Origin: Alphaproteobacteria bacterium
Lineage (GTDB): Bacteria > Pseudomonadota > Alphaproteobacteria > Micropepsales > Micropepsaceae
Direction: 5' to 3'
NCBI GenBank assembly: GCA_947373775.1
Contig: CANBZE010000074.1
Coordinates: forward strand, 1 to 7,762
DNA length: 7,762 bases
Each line of letters begins with the position of its first letter. Position 1 is the first letter of the stretch. Below are positions 1-5,895 of the stretch, in pieces. The notes beneath the pieces were generated by a model. That model was not told the DNA's origin, did no database searches, and saw nothing but the letters and a program-made list of their open reading frames with translations. The position numbers were made by a program, and so were the translations under genes.

Positions 1-161
1 AGCCCGTCCAGAATGACCGGCCGCGCTTTCAGCTCGCCGGCATGGCGCTGGCCATAGTCAAAGCCCACCGTCTCCACGCGCTGAAAGCGCGCCAGCGCCC
101 AGGCCAGGCAAACGGTGGAATCCTGGCCGCCGGAAAACAGCACCAATGCAGAAGAGCTCAT
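1..161 (-). CDS. queC: 7-cyano-7-deazaguanine synthase QueC, N-terminal part (cut by window edge)
   Basis: Reading leftward from an ATG at 161-159 gives 53 codons that run off the window. The N-terminus carries the PP-loop nucleotide-binding motif SGGQDSTV (residues 10-17) followed by FDYGQRH (34-40), both typical of QueC. This enzyme converts 7-carboxy-7-deazaguanine to preQ0 with ATP and ammonia, in the cytoplasm, on the path to queuosine. The motif lies about ten residues from the start, as is usual for the family, which supports this ATG, although no strong ribosome binding site precedes it. The gene starts 42 bp after the stop of the histidine kinase on the same strand, so co-transcription is possible. 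The C-terminal zinc-binding cysteines lie outside the window and cannot be checked. Confidence 0.93.
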   Translation of the reverse strand, partial: MSSSALVLFSGGQDSTVCLAWALARFQRVETVGFDYGQRHAGELKARPVILDG

Positions 162-203
162 GGCCGGGTGTGTACCCTGCCCGGCGCCCGGCTTGAAGCG
201 GAA

Positions 204-1631
204 TTAAGCGACCTTGGCGACCCGCGAACCCACGCGGCTGGCGGGCAGCCGGATGGTAACGGTGGTGCCCTCGCCCACCGCGCTGGCCAGGCTCAGCGCG
301 CCGCCATGCAGTTCGGCCAGCGCCTTGGAGATGGACAGGCCCAGGCCCGCGCCTTCGAAGCGCCGCGCCAGGCTGCCGTCCAGCTGGCGGAACGGCTCCA
401 GCGCCGAGGCGATGGTTTCCTCGGCCATGCCGATGCCGGTGTCCTGCACCACCAGATGCACGCTGCCGTCCGGCTGCATGCGGGCGATGAAACGCACTTC
501 GCCGTTTTCGGGCGTGAACTTCAGCGCATTGGCAAGCAAGTTGCCCAACGCCTGGGACAGGCGGCGCGGATCGACATGCAGAATCGGCATGTCAGCCGGC
601 ACATCCAGCTGGATGGGGCGCTGGTCCTGGGCGATGCCGCGCGCCTGGGCAATGGCGGCATCCGCCACGTCCTGCACGCTTTCGGGACGTGCATCGATGG
701 TGAGAAGCCCGCCTTCCAGGCGCGAGACGTCCAGGACGTCATTGATGACGGTGAGAAGGCGCGAGCCGCTCTTGTGAATGTCGCCGGCATAGTCGCGATA
801 GGCTTCATGCCCGACCGGGCCCAGCAGTTCGTCACGGATGATCTCGGAAAAGCCCAGCACGGCATTCAGCGGAGTCTTGAGCTCATGGCTCATGGCGGCC
901 AGGAAGGCGGCCTTCATCTTGTTGGCGATCTCGGCCTGGCGCAGCGCCACGCGCAAGGCGCGCTCCTGCTCGAATTTCTCGGTGACGTCCTCGACCGTGC
1001 CTTCGTAGCAAAGGATTTCACCGGACCAGTCGCGCACCGCGCGGGCATTTTCCGAGATCCAGATGCGGCGCCCCGAGCGGTGATAGATTTCCGACACGAA
1101 ATTGGTCACCACGTCATGGGCCTGCATCAGTGCGCGGAATTCGTCGCGGCGGCGCTGGTCCACATACAGCTGGGCGCTGATATCGGTGAGGCCGGTAACC
1201 AGAGTTTCGGGCCGGTCATAGCCATAGATGTCGGCCAGCGCGTGGTTGACCGCCAGGTAATGGCCTTCAGCCGTGGTGCGGAAAATGCCTTCCACGGCAT
1301 GATCGAAGAATGCGCGGTAGCTGGCTTCACCGGCGGTGACGCGCTTGCGCGTGTCAGCGGCAACGCGCTGCAGCAGCGACAGTGCAAAGCTCAGCGTCGC
1401 AACGATGATCAGTCCGGCGATATACTGGACACCAAGTTCGGCGGAGAAGCCCAGCCCGACCACAAGGCCCGCCACGAAAACGGCAAGCGCCGCCGCCAGG
1501 CCGGGCGAGCGGCTGCAGTCCCCATTTTCCACGGGATCGATCAAAGACGGCATTGCAAGGGTCTGGGCCTGGTTTTCGGCATCCTTGATACCGAAAATAT
1601 ATGAATGCCCAATTGAGGTTAGAGCGGGCAT
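204..1631 (-). CDS. Membrane-anchored PAS-domain sensor histidine kinase
   Basis: A 475-residue protein, probably in the inner membrane. Two hydrophobic segments (about 44-61 and 65-87) with a very short loop anchor it, leaving almost no periplasmic sensor. A PAS/PAC domain follows (about 104-220, ending in YEGTVEDVT), then HisKA with the H-box SHELKTPLN and the likely phosphorylated His249. The HATPase domain has an N-box (N364, N368), DTGIG (397-401) and GAGLGL (427-432). It should autophosphorylate and pass phosphate to a response regulator. No receiver domain or regulator gene is in view, so it looks like an orphan kinase, and its ligand cannot be read from the sequence. The frame stays open to 1844, but the extra N-terminus is basic and uncharacteristic and overlaps the divergent gene. 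I chose the ATG at 1631, which has a weak AGG upstream; an ATG at 1553, just before the first helix, is the alternative. Confidence 0.9.
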   Translation of the reverse strand: MPALTSIGHSYIFGIKDAENQAQTLAMPSLIDPVENGDCSRSPGLAAALAVFVAGLVVGLGFSAELGVQYIAGLIIVATLSFALSLLQRVAADTRKRVTAGEASYRAFFDHAVEGIFRTTAEGHYLAVNHALADIYGYDRPETLVTGLTDISAQLYVDQRRRDEFRALMQAHDVVTNFVSEIYHRSGRRIWISENARAVRDWSGEILCYEGTVEDVTEKFEQERALRVALRQAEIANKMKAAFLAAMSHELKTPLNAVLGFSEIIRDELLGPVGHEAYRDYAGDIHKSGSRLLTVINDVLDVSRLEGGLLTIDARPESVQDVADAAIAQARGIAQDQRPIQLDVPADMPILHVDPRRLSQALGNLLANALKFTPENGEVRFIARMQPDGSVHLVVQDTGIGMAEETIASALEPFRQLDGSLARRFEGAGLGLSISKALAELHGGALSLASAVGEGTTVTIRLPASRVGSRVAKVA

Positions 1632-1647
1632 CGCGGCCTGCGACCCG

Positions 1648-1662
1648 GCCTGTTGTTCAGGC
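1648..1662. repeat. Inverted repeat GCCTG-N5-CAGGC just upstream of the kinase gene
   Basis: Perfect 5-bp arms (1648-1652 and 1658-1662) surround TTGTT. The repeat lies 17 bp upstream of the chosen kinase start, and a perfect minus-strand TTGACA overlaps its outer side (1670-1665), though no good -10 follows at normal spacing. It could be an operator or a leader hairpin for the kinase gene. Five-base arms are short enough to occur by chance. Confidence 0.3.
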
Positions 1663-1721
1663 TTTGTCAATCTTGATGGAGAGCCGGTTAAAATCGCGTT
1701 GCTTGGAGGCCTTGCGAAGCC

Positions 1722-1737
1722 TTTGATGCCCATCAAA
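1722..1737. promoter_or_regulatory. Candidate operator: 16-bp inverted repeat TTTGATG-CC-CATCAAA
   Basis: Perfect 7-bp arms separated by two bases, in the middle of the divergent intergenic region between the kinase and transporter genes. Length and symmetry suit a dimeric helix-turn-helix repressor or activator that could act on both directions. I do not recognise it as a box of a named regulator. On either strand it is not followed by a T-run, so a terminator is unlikely. Confidence 0.45.
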
Positions 1738-1781
1738 CGCGCATTCTGCCCGCGGCGATTGTTCCAAAGTGCAGTTTGTGT

Positions 1782-1810
1782 TTGATTGCGGTTCCGCAAA
1801 AAAATATTTT
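1782..1810 (+). promoter_or_regulatory. Possible promoter for the TSUP transporter gene
   Basis: TTGATT (1782-1787) and TATTTT (1805-1810) are 17 bp apart, each matching four of six sigma-70 consensus bases. The surrounding A-tract (1798-1804) and T-tract make this the most A/T-rich spot in an otherwise GC-rich region. The transcript would start near 1817, leaving only about 8 bases before the ATG at 1825. A second candidate is TTGTCA (1664-1669) with TAAAAT (1689-1694), but its 19-bp spacing is long. Confidence 0.35.
1786..1799. repeat. Inverted repeat TTGCGG-TT-CCGCAA upstream of the transporter gene
   Basis: Perfect 6-bp arms with a two-base centre, lying between the proposed -35 and -10 elements and 25 bp upstream of the transporter ATG. 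This position suits an operator. It is followed on the plus strand by an A-run, not a T-run, so it is not a rightward terminator. The short A/T palindrome at 1800-1811 adjoins it. Its role is inferred from position only. Confidence 0.3.
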
Positions 1811-1824
1811 TGAAAAAACAAGAA

Positions 1825-2616
1825 ATGGCCCTGTTCGCGACCATCCATCCCCTTTACGTGCTCTCCGGTTTCGCCGTCGGCTTCCTGGTCGGGATGACCG
1901 GAGTTGGCGGCGGCTCGTTGATGACGCCGCTGCTGATCCTGTTGTTTCACGTCCATCCCGTGACCGCGGTGGGCACCGATCTGATCTATGCCAGTGTCAC
2001 CAAGACCGGCGGCGGCCTGGTGCATGGCTTCAACAAGACCATCGACTGGCGGATCGTGCGGCGGCTGGCGTCGGGAAGCCTGCCCGCATCGCTGCTGACC
2101 TTAAGCGCGCTATGGCTGCTGCATGTGGACCAGGCCGTCTACAGCGCGCTGGTCACCAAGGTGCTGGGCGTGGCGCTGATCCTGACCGCTGCGGCGTTGC
2201 TGTTTCGCCGCCGCCTGCTGTCGACCTATTCCCGGCGTGTTGGCGTGCTGACCGACAGCCAGACCCGCACCTTCACCATCCTCACCGGCGTGGTGCTGGG
2301 CGTGATGGTGACAATTTCCTCAGTAGGCGCCGGCGCGCTTGGCGTCACCGCCCTGCTGCTGCTCTATCCCGAACTGCCGGTGGTCCGGATCGCCGCCTCC
2401 GACATCGCCCATGCCGTGCCGCTGACCCTGATCGCGGGCATGGGGCATCTGGCAACCGGAGGCATCGATACCGGCGTTCTGGTTTCGCTGCTGTGCGGGT
2501 CGCTGCCCGGCATCATGCTGGCCAGCCTGTTCGCACCGCGCCTGCCCGACCGGGCGCTGCGCATCATCCTGGCGGCGACCCTGACCGTGGTCGCCGTTCG
2601 GCTTCTCAGTGCCTGA
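1825..2616 (+). CDS. TSUP-family (TauE/SafE-like) membrane transporter
   Basis: A 263-residue, strongly hydrophobic protein with about eight membrane segments arranged as two related halves. Each half opens with the glycine-rich family signature: GMTGVGGGSLMTP (23-35) and SSVGAGALGVTAL (165-177). TSUP proteins move sulfite, sulfoacetate, taurine-derived or other organic anions across the inner membrane; the substrate here cannot be told from sequence. The frame is open from a TTG at 1786, but the ATG at 1825 places the hydrophobic N-terminus where the family has it and removes a lysine-rich extension; only a weak AAGAA lies upstream. The stop overlaps the start of the HD hydrolase by 8 bp, suggesting translational coupling. 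No sulfur-metabolism gene is in the window to indicate a substrate. Confidence 0.9.
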   Translation: MALFATIHPLYVLSGFAVGFLVGMTGVGGGSLMTPLLILLFHVHPVTAVGTDLIYASVTKTGGGLVHGFNKTIDWRIVRRLASGSLPASLLTLSALWLLHVDQAVYSALVTKVLGVALILTAAALLFRRRLLSTYSRRVGVLTDSQTRTFTILTGVVLGVMVTISSVGAGALGVTALLLLYPELPVVRIAASDIAHAVPLTLIAGMGHLATGGIDTGVLVSLLCGSLPGIMLASLFAPRLPDRALRIILAATLTVVAVRLLSA

Positions 2617-3223
2617 TCGCAAGAGAATCCCTTTGCGTGCCTGGCAGCGGATGCTGAGCGGCCGGCGGCTGGACCTCTTGGAACCCAGCCCCCTGGACAT
2701 CGAGATCGGCGACATCGCCCATGGCCTGGCGCGGGTCGCCCGCTGGAACGGCCAGACCAAGGGCGCGCATGCCTTCTCGGTGGCCCAGCACAGCGTGCTG
2801 GTGGAACGGCTGGTGGCGGAGCTGTCGCCTCGCCTGTCGCGGGAAGCCCGGCTGATGGCCTTGCTGCACGATAGCCCGGAATATGTTGTCGGCGACCTCA
2901 TCAGCCCCTTCAAGGCCGCGGTTGGTATCAATTACAAGGCCTTGGAAGAAAGACTTCAGGCGGCCATCCATCTGCGGTTCGGCCTGCCGGCCCAGGTCCC
3001 GGCGGCCCTCAAGACCCTGTTCAAGCGGGCCGACCATCTGTCGGCCTATTACGAGGCCACCCAGCTGGCCGGGTTCGAGGAGCCGGAAGCCCGCCGCCTG
3101 TTCGGAGCCCCGCCCCAAAGGCTCCAGGGGGCCCTGAAAACGCCCCGGCTGGCCCCCCTGGCTACGGGTGAGGCCCAAGCCCTGTTCCTGGCCAGATTTG
3201 CCCGCCTTTGCGACCTCAAGTAG
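2609..3223 (+). CDS. HD-domain hydrolase, YfbR-like 5'-nucleotidase type
   Basis: A 204-residue soluble protein in which the metal ligands of an HD phosphohydrolase can be seen in order: H61 (VAQHS), H87-D88 (LLHDSPEY) and D142 (KRADH). E91 just after the HD pair is also conserved in YfbR-type enzymes, which remove the 5'-phosphate from deoxynucleoside monophosphates. Its length is close to the roughly 200 residues of E. coli YfbR, but the actual substrate is not fixed by these motifs. The GTG at 2609 is chosen because related alphaproteobacterial proteins seem to include the N-terminal AWQRMLSGRRLDLL segment; an ATG at 2651 would cut into it. The start overlaps the transporter stop by 8 bp. 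The next gene begins 50 bp downstream, with no convincing terminator between. Confidence 0.85.
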   Translation: MPDRKRIPLRAWQRMLSGRRLDLLEPSPLDIEIGDIAHGLARVARWNGQTKGAHAFSVAQHSVLVERLVAELSPRLSREARLMALLHDSPEYVVGDLISPFKAAVGINYKALEERLQAAIHLRFGLPAQVPAALKTLFKRADHLSAYYEATQLAGFEEPEARRLFGAPPQRLQGALKTPRLAPLATGEAQALFLARFARLCDLK

Positions 3224-3273
3224 CCAAGCGGCAGGTCGTGCAAAAAAGTGCCCATTAGCTGTTAAAAGGGGCC

Positions 3274-3792
3274 ATGCCCCGCCTGCTGGTCACCCCCCTG
3301 TCGAGCCTGCCCGACGCCCTCGCCGCCCATGCCCCCTCGCACCTGGTCAGCCTGCTGTCGCCCGAACACATGATCGACACTCCGGCGGGCTTTCCCGCTG
3401 CCATGCATCTGCGCCTTGGCGTCAACGACATCGTCGATCCCGCCGCTGGCACCGCGCCGCCGGCGCGCAAACACATCGATGAGCTTTTGGAATTTTCGCG
3501 CAGCTGGGACACCAGCCAGCCGCTGCTGATTCATTGTTGGGCGGGAATTTCGCGCTCCATGGCATCGGCCTTCACCATCCTGTGCGATCGGCTGGGCCCC
3601 GACCGCGAGATCGAGATTGCGCGCGCCATGCGCCAGCGCGCGCCGCATGCCCAGCCCAACCGCTTGCTGGTGCAACATGCCGACGATGCGCTGGGGCGGG
3701 GTGGCAAGATGATCGCGGCGCTGAACAGCATGGGTCCGCCCTTGATCGTGGAAGAAGGCGTCACCACAACCTTCCCGCTGGTGGGCCTATGA
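3274..3792 (+). CDS. Cys-based protein tyrosine phosphatase-like protein
   Basis: A 172-residue soluble protein carrying the phosphatase P-loop HCWAGISRS, in which C88 and R94 form the Cx5R signature (nucleophile and phosphate-binding arginine). An upstream aspartate in GVNDIVDP (D52 or D55) is a candidate general acid. The small size and lack of other domains fit the compact tyrosine-phosphatase-like family found in alphaproteobacteria. The true substrate, whether phosphotyrosine protein, lipid or nucleotide, cannot be told. An AAGGGG run at 3266-3271 precedes the ATG closely. The stop overlaps the regulator start (ATGA), so it is probably made together with the NAD regulator, which invites but does not prove a link to NAD metabolism. 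Confidence 0.85.
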   Translation: MPRLLVTPLSSLPDALAAHAPSHLVSLLSPEHMIDTPAGFPAAMHLRLGVNDIVDPAAGTAPPARKHIDELLEFSRSWDTSQPLLIHCWAGISRSMASAFTILCDRLGPDREIEIARAMRQRAPHAQPNRLLVQHADDALGRGGKMIAALNSMGPPLIVEEGVTTTFPLVGL

Positions 3793-4736
3793 GCAAAGAG
3801 ACGGTTTCCATCGGCCTGTCCGCCGCCATCGTGGCGGTGGAAGGCGAGCGCCCCTCGGTGCTGGTGGTGGCCCATGACGGCGCGGCCGACGCGCTGCCGT
3901 TCGGGCCGTTCGATCCGGCGCAGCAGCGCACGTTGGAATCGGGCCTGCGCAAATGGGTCGGCGAACAGACCCGCTTCGACCTGGGCTATACCGAGCAGCT
4001 CTATACCTTCGGAGACAAGGGCCGCCACGAAGCTGCCGCCGGCACGCGGGTGGTGTCGGTGGGCTATCTCGCCCTCACCCGCCAGGGCAAGGAAGCGCCG
4101 GAAACCGAGTGGCGCGGCTGGTATCACTATTTTCCCTGGGAAGACTGGCGCGACACCAAGCCGGTCATGATCGAAAGCACCATTCTTCCGGCGCTGAAGA
4201 AATTCGTGAAGGATGCGCCCAATGCCGAAGCCGCCGAATTGCGGCGCGAACGGGTGAATGTCTGTTTCGGCGAAGGCTGGGATGAAGAGCGGGTGCTGGA
4301 ACGTTACGAGCTTCTGTATGAAGCCGGGCTGGTGGAGGAATTCTGGCGCGACAGCGCCCCCTTAAACAAAAAAAGCGCGAACAAAAGCGCCAGCCTTGGA
4401 ACGCCCATGCTGTTCGACCATCGCCGCATCCTGGCCACCGCCATCGCGCGGCTGCGCGGCAAGCTGAAATACCGCCCGGTGGTGTTCGAATTGATGGCCC
4501 CCACCTTCACCCTGCTGGAACTGCAGCGGGCGGTGGAGGCGCTGGCGGGACTTCGTCTGCACAAGCAGAATTTCCGCCGCCTGGTGGCGGAACAAGGCCT
4601 GGTGGAAGGCACCGGCAAGTTCAACGCGCCGGTTCGCGGTCGGCCTGCCGAGATGTTCCGCTTCCGCCGCGTGGTGCTGCGAGAACGGCCCGCGCCCGGC
4701 GTCCGCCTGGGTGTGCGGCGCAGCAAATCGTCATAG
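3789..4736 (+). CDS. nadQ: Nudix-like/winged-helix regulator of NAD biosynthesis (NadQ/NrtR-type)
   Basis: A 315-residue protein. The N-terminal Nudix-fold domain (about 5-100) ends in YTEQLYTFGD (67-76) and VVSVGYLAL, hallmarks of NrtR-type regulators. Its Nudix helix is degenerate: RKWVGE (54-59) replaces the REUxEE pattern, so catalytic glutamates are missing and ligand sensing is more likely than hydrolysis. A middle insertion of roughly 90 residues makes it longer than ordinary NrtR (about 220-250). The C-terminal winged helix (about 207-302) contains FDHRRILATAIARLR, FTLLELQ, KQNFRR and a GRPAEMFRF wing. Its place directly before nadABC, as I recall for alphaproteobacterial NadQ, supports a role as NAD-pathway repressor. 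The ATG at 3789 overlaps the phosphatase stop; the frame is open further upstream, but that reads through the phosphatase gene. The interdomain linker has an A-rich duplication (4365-4391). Confidence 0.85.
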   Translation: MSKETVSIGLSAAIVAVEGERPSVLVVAHDGAADALPFGPFDPAQQRTLESGLRKWVGEQTRFDLGYTEQLYTFGDKGRHEAAAGTRVVSVGYLALTRQGKEAPETEWRGWYHYFPWEDWRDTKPVMIESTILPALKKFVKDAPNAEAAELRRERVNVCFGEGWDEERVLERYELLYEAGLVEEFWRDSAPLNKKSANKSASLGTPMLFDHRRILATAIARLRGKLKYRPVVFELMAPTFTLLELQRAVEALAGLRLHKQNFRRLVAEQGLVEGTGKFNAPVRGRPAEMFRFRRVVLRERPAPGVRLGVRRSKSS

Positions 4737-4753
4737 GCATGCAACATATGCCT
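4735..4753. repeat. Inverted repeat AGGCAT-N7-ATGCCT at the nadQ stop codon
   Basis: Perfect 6-bp arms (4735-4740 and 4748-4753) around GCAACAT, with the left arm starting inside the TAG stop of the regulator gene. No T-run follows, so it is a poor terminator. The arms differ from the two nadA operator candidates, so it is probably a different site or chance; an mRNA 3' hairpin is another option. Confidence 0.3.
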
Positions 4754-4773
4754 GAGTGTGGCGTTTCCGACTC

Positions 4774-4801
4774 TTGACCCCTTAATGCTCGTGTGTAGCA
4801 T
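4774..4801 (+). promoter_or_regulatory. Probable nadABC promoter
   Basis: TTGACC (4774-4779, five of six matches to TTGACA) and TAGCAT (4796-4801, four of six to TATAAT) are 16 bp apart. A transcript would start near 4808, about 75 bases before the nadA ATG at 4885. It is the best sigma-70-like pair in the gap. Its -10 hexamer is the right arm of the first operator candidate, the arrangement expected of a repressed promoter. Confidence 0.55.
4785..4801. promoter_or_regulatory. Candidate NadQ operator 1 (ATGCTC-N5-TAGCAT)
   Basis: Imperfect 17-bp palindrome: five of six arm positions pair, and flanking TT and AA at one base remove extend the symmetry. It has the same 6-5-6 layout and near-identical arms as the site at 4849-4865. 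It covers the -10 and spacer of the predicted nadA promoter, so a bound protein would block RNA polymerase. NadQ is the obvious candidate because its gene ends about 50 bp upstream; this is inference. Confidence 0.6.
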
Positions 4802-4811
4802 AAAGTCCGAA

Positions 4812-4837
4812 CCGGCTCCTTGAATGCCGGGTTTTTT
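4812..4837 (+). terminator. Intrinsic terminator or leader attenuator between nadQ and nadA
   Basis: CCGGC (4812-4816) pairs with GCCGG (4826-4830) across a nine-base loop, followed by G and six T's (4832-4837). The stem is short but all G/C, and the T-run directly follows it. It could end transcripts arriving from nadQ. If the promoter at 4774-4801 is real, it lies at the very 5' end of the nadA leader and would have to be read through. Confidence 0.55.
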
Positions 4838-4848
4838 GCACCACATAT

Positions 4849-4865
4849 ATACTCGAAATGAGTAT
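4849..4865. promoter_or_regulatory. Candidate NadQ operator 2 (ATACTC-N5-GAGTAT)
   Basis: A palindrome with perfect 6-bp arms around GAAAT, 11 bp before the nadA ribosome binding site. It shares the ATRCTC-N5-KAGYAT pattern with the site at 4785-4801, and the centres (4793 and 4857) are 64 bp apart, about six helical turns. Being downstream of the predicted start site, it could act as a roadblock or as a looping partner. The resemblance to NrtR/NadQ-type boxes is from memory and unchecked. Confidence 0.65.
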
Positions 4866-4875
4866 TATGCCGGTC

Positions 4876-4880
4876 GGAGG
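4876..4880 (+). promoter_or_regulatory. nadA: Ribosome binding site that fixes the nadA start
   Basis: GGAGG four bases before the ATG at 4885. It decides against the in-frame ATG at 4858, which lies inside the operator palindrome and has no Shine-Dalgarno sequence. Confidence 0.75.
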
Positions 4881-4884
4881 ACAA

Positions 4885-5895
4885 ATGGGACTGGAACTGG
4901 CCTATAGCGCCGACGTCGCACGCGCCACCGAAGCTCTCTACGCCAAGGTCTCGGGTGTCATCCCGAAGATCGAATGGCCGGCTTATGCCCCGGTGATCGC
5001 CGAGATCAACCGGCTGAAGCGCGAGAAAGACGCCGTCATCCTGGCGCACAATTACATGACGCCGGAAATCTTCCATTGTGTGGGCGATTTCGTGGGCGAC
5101 TCTTTGGCCCTCGCCCGCGAGGCGGCGCGCACCGATGCCAAGATCATTGTCCAAGCCGGTGTGCACTTCATGGCCGAGACCTCCAAGATCCTGTCACCGG
5201 AAAAAACCGTGCTGATCCCCAGCATGGAAGCCGGCTGTTCCCTCGCCGCCTCCATCACCGGCGCGGATGTGCAGCTGCTCAAGCAAAAATATCCCGGCCT
5301 GCCGGTGGTGACCTATGTGAACACCTCGGCCGACGTGAAGGCAGAAAGCGACATTTGCTGCACATCCGGCAATGCCGTGAAGGTGGTGGAGGCCATCGCG
5401 CGCGAGTTTGGCGTCGATACCGTCATCATGATCCCGGACAAATATCTGGCGCGCAACGTCGCGGCCCAGACCGGCGTGAAAGTCATCACCTGGGAAGGCG
5501 CCTGCGAAGTGCATGAGCGTTTCACGGCGCAGGAAATCCGCGACTATCGCAGCGCCCATCCCGGCATCGTGGTCCTGGCCCATCCCGAATGCCCGCCCGA
5601 AGTTGTGGCGGAAGCCGATTTCGCCGGTTCGACCGCCGCGATGATCAACTATGTCGGCACCCACCAGCCCCGGCGCGTGGTGATGGTGACGGAATGCTCG
5701 ATGAGCGACAATGTCGCGGTGGAGTATCCGCAGATCGAGTTCGTGCGGCCCTGCAACCTGTGCCCGCACATGAAGCGCATCACCTTGAACGGCATCCTGC
5801 ACAGCTTGCAGACCATGACCTTCGAAGTGACCGTGCCCGCCGAGATCGCGGCACGGGCACGCGCGCCCATCGACCGCATGCTGGCGATCCTATGA
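4885..5895 (+). CDS. nadA: Quinolinate synthase NadA
   Basis: A 336-residue cytoplasmic iron-sulfur enzyme that condenses iminoaspartate (from NadB) with dihydroxyacetone phosphate to give quinolinate, the second step of de novo NAD synthesis. The three family cysteines that hold the [4Fe-4S] cluster are present: C118 in EAGCSLA, C207 in WEGACEVH and C293 in CNLCPHMK. Other signatures are [39 protein letters not shown] and HPECPPEVV. The length is close to the 347 residues of E. coli NadA. The start at 4885 is set by the GGAGG site; the frame stays open to 4858. The stop overlaps the nadB start (ATGA), so the two partner enzymes are translationally coupled, fitting the instability of the iminoaspartate passed between them. 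Regulation probably comes from the palindromes upstream. Confidence 0.97.
   Translation: MGLELAYSADVARATEALYAKVSGVIPKIEWPAYAPVIAEINRLKREKDAVILAHNYMTPEIFHCVGDFVGDSLALAREAARTDAKIIVQAGVHFMAETSKILSPEKTVLIPSMEAGCSLAASITGADVQLLKQKYPGLPVVTYVNTSADVKAESDICCTSGNAVKVVEAIAREFGVDTVIMIPDKYLARNVAAQTGVKVITWEGACEVHERFTAQEIRDYRSAHPGIVVLAHPECPPEVVAEADFAGSTAAMINYVGTHQPRRVVMVTECSMSDNVAVEYPQIEFVRPCNLCPHMKRITLNGILHSLQTMTFEVTVPAEIAARARAPIDRMLAIL

Noticed and set aside
42..1604. A long plus-strand open frame opposite the histidine kinase.
   Set aside because: Its product has no recognisable domain and is full of His/Gln/Arg/Ala typical of antisense reading in GC-rich genes; the minus strand encodes complete PAS, HisKA and HATPase motifs.
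1665..1670. Perfect minus-strand TTGACA as a kinase promoter -35.
   Set aside because: The bases at the expected -10 position read CGGGTC, which is not promoter-like, so the match is probably chance.
3224..3273. Possible terminator between the HD hydrolase and phosphatase genes (GGCA...TGCC around an A-run).
   Set aside because: Only four-base arms far apart and no T-run afterwards; nothing convincing in this 50-bp gap besides the purine-rich ribosome binding site.
3534..3788. Upstream extension of the regulator frame to 3534.
   Set aside because: It lies wholly inside the phosphatase gene in another frame and gives Pro/Arg/His-rich sequence; the ATG at 3789 starts the Nudix domain cleanly and overlaps the phosphatase stop.
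4365..4376. Possible programmed ribosomal frameshift at the seven-A run in nadQ.
   Set aside because: The codon phase (AAC AAA AAA AGC) does not fit a X-XXY-YYZ slippery heptamer, and the zero frame continues into a complete winged-helix domain, so no frameshift is needed.
4863..4868. TATTAT as a -10 element for nadA.
   Set aside because: No -35 at normal spacing, and transcription would start at the ribosome binding site, leaving almost no leader.
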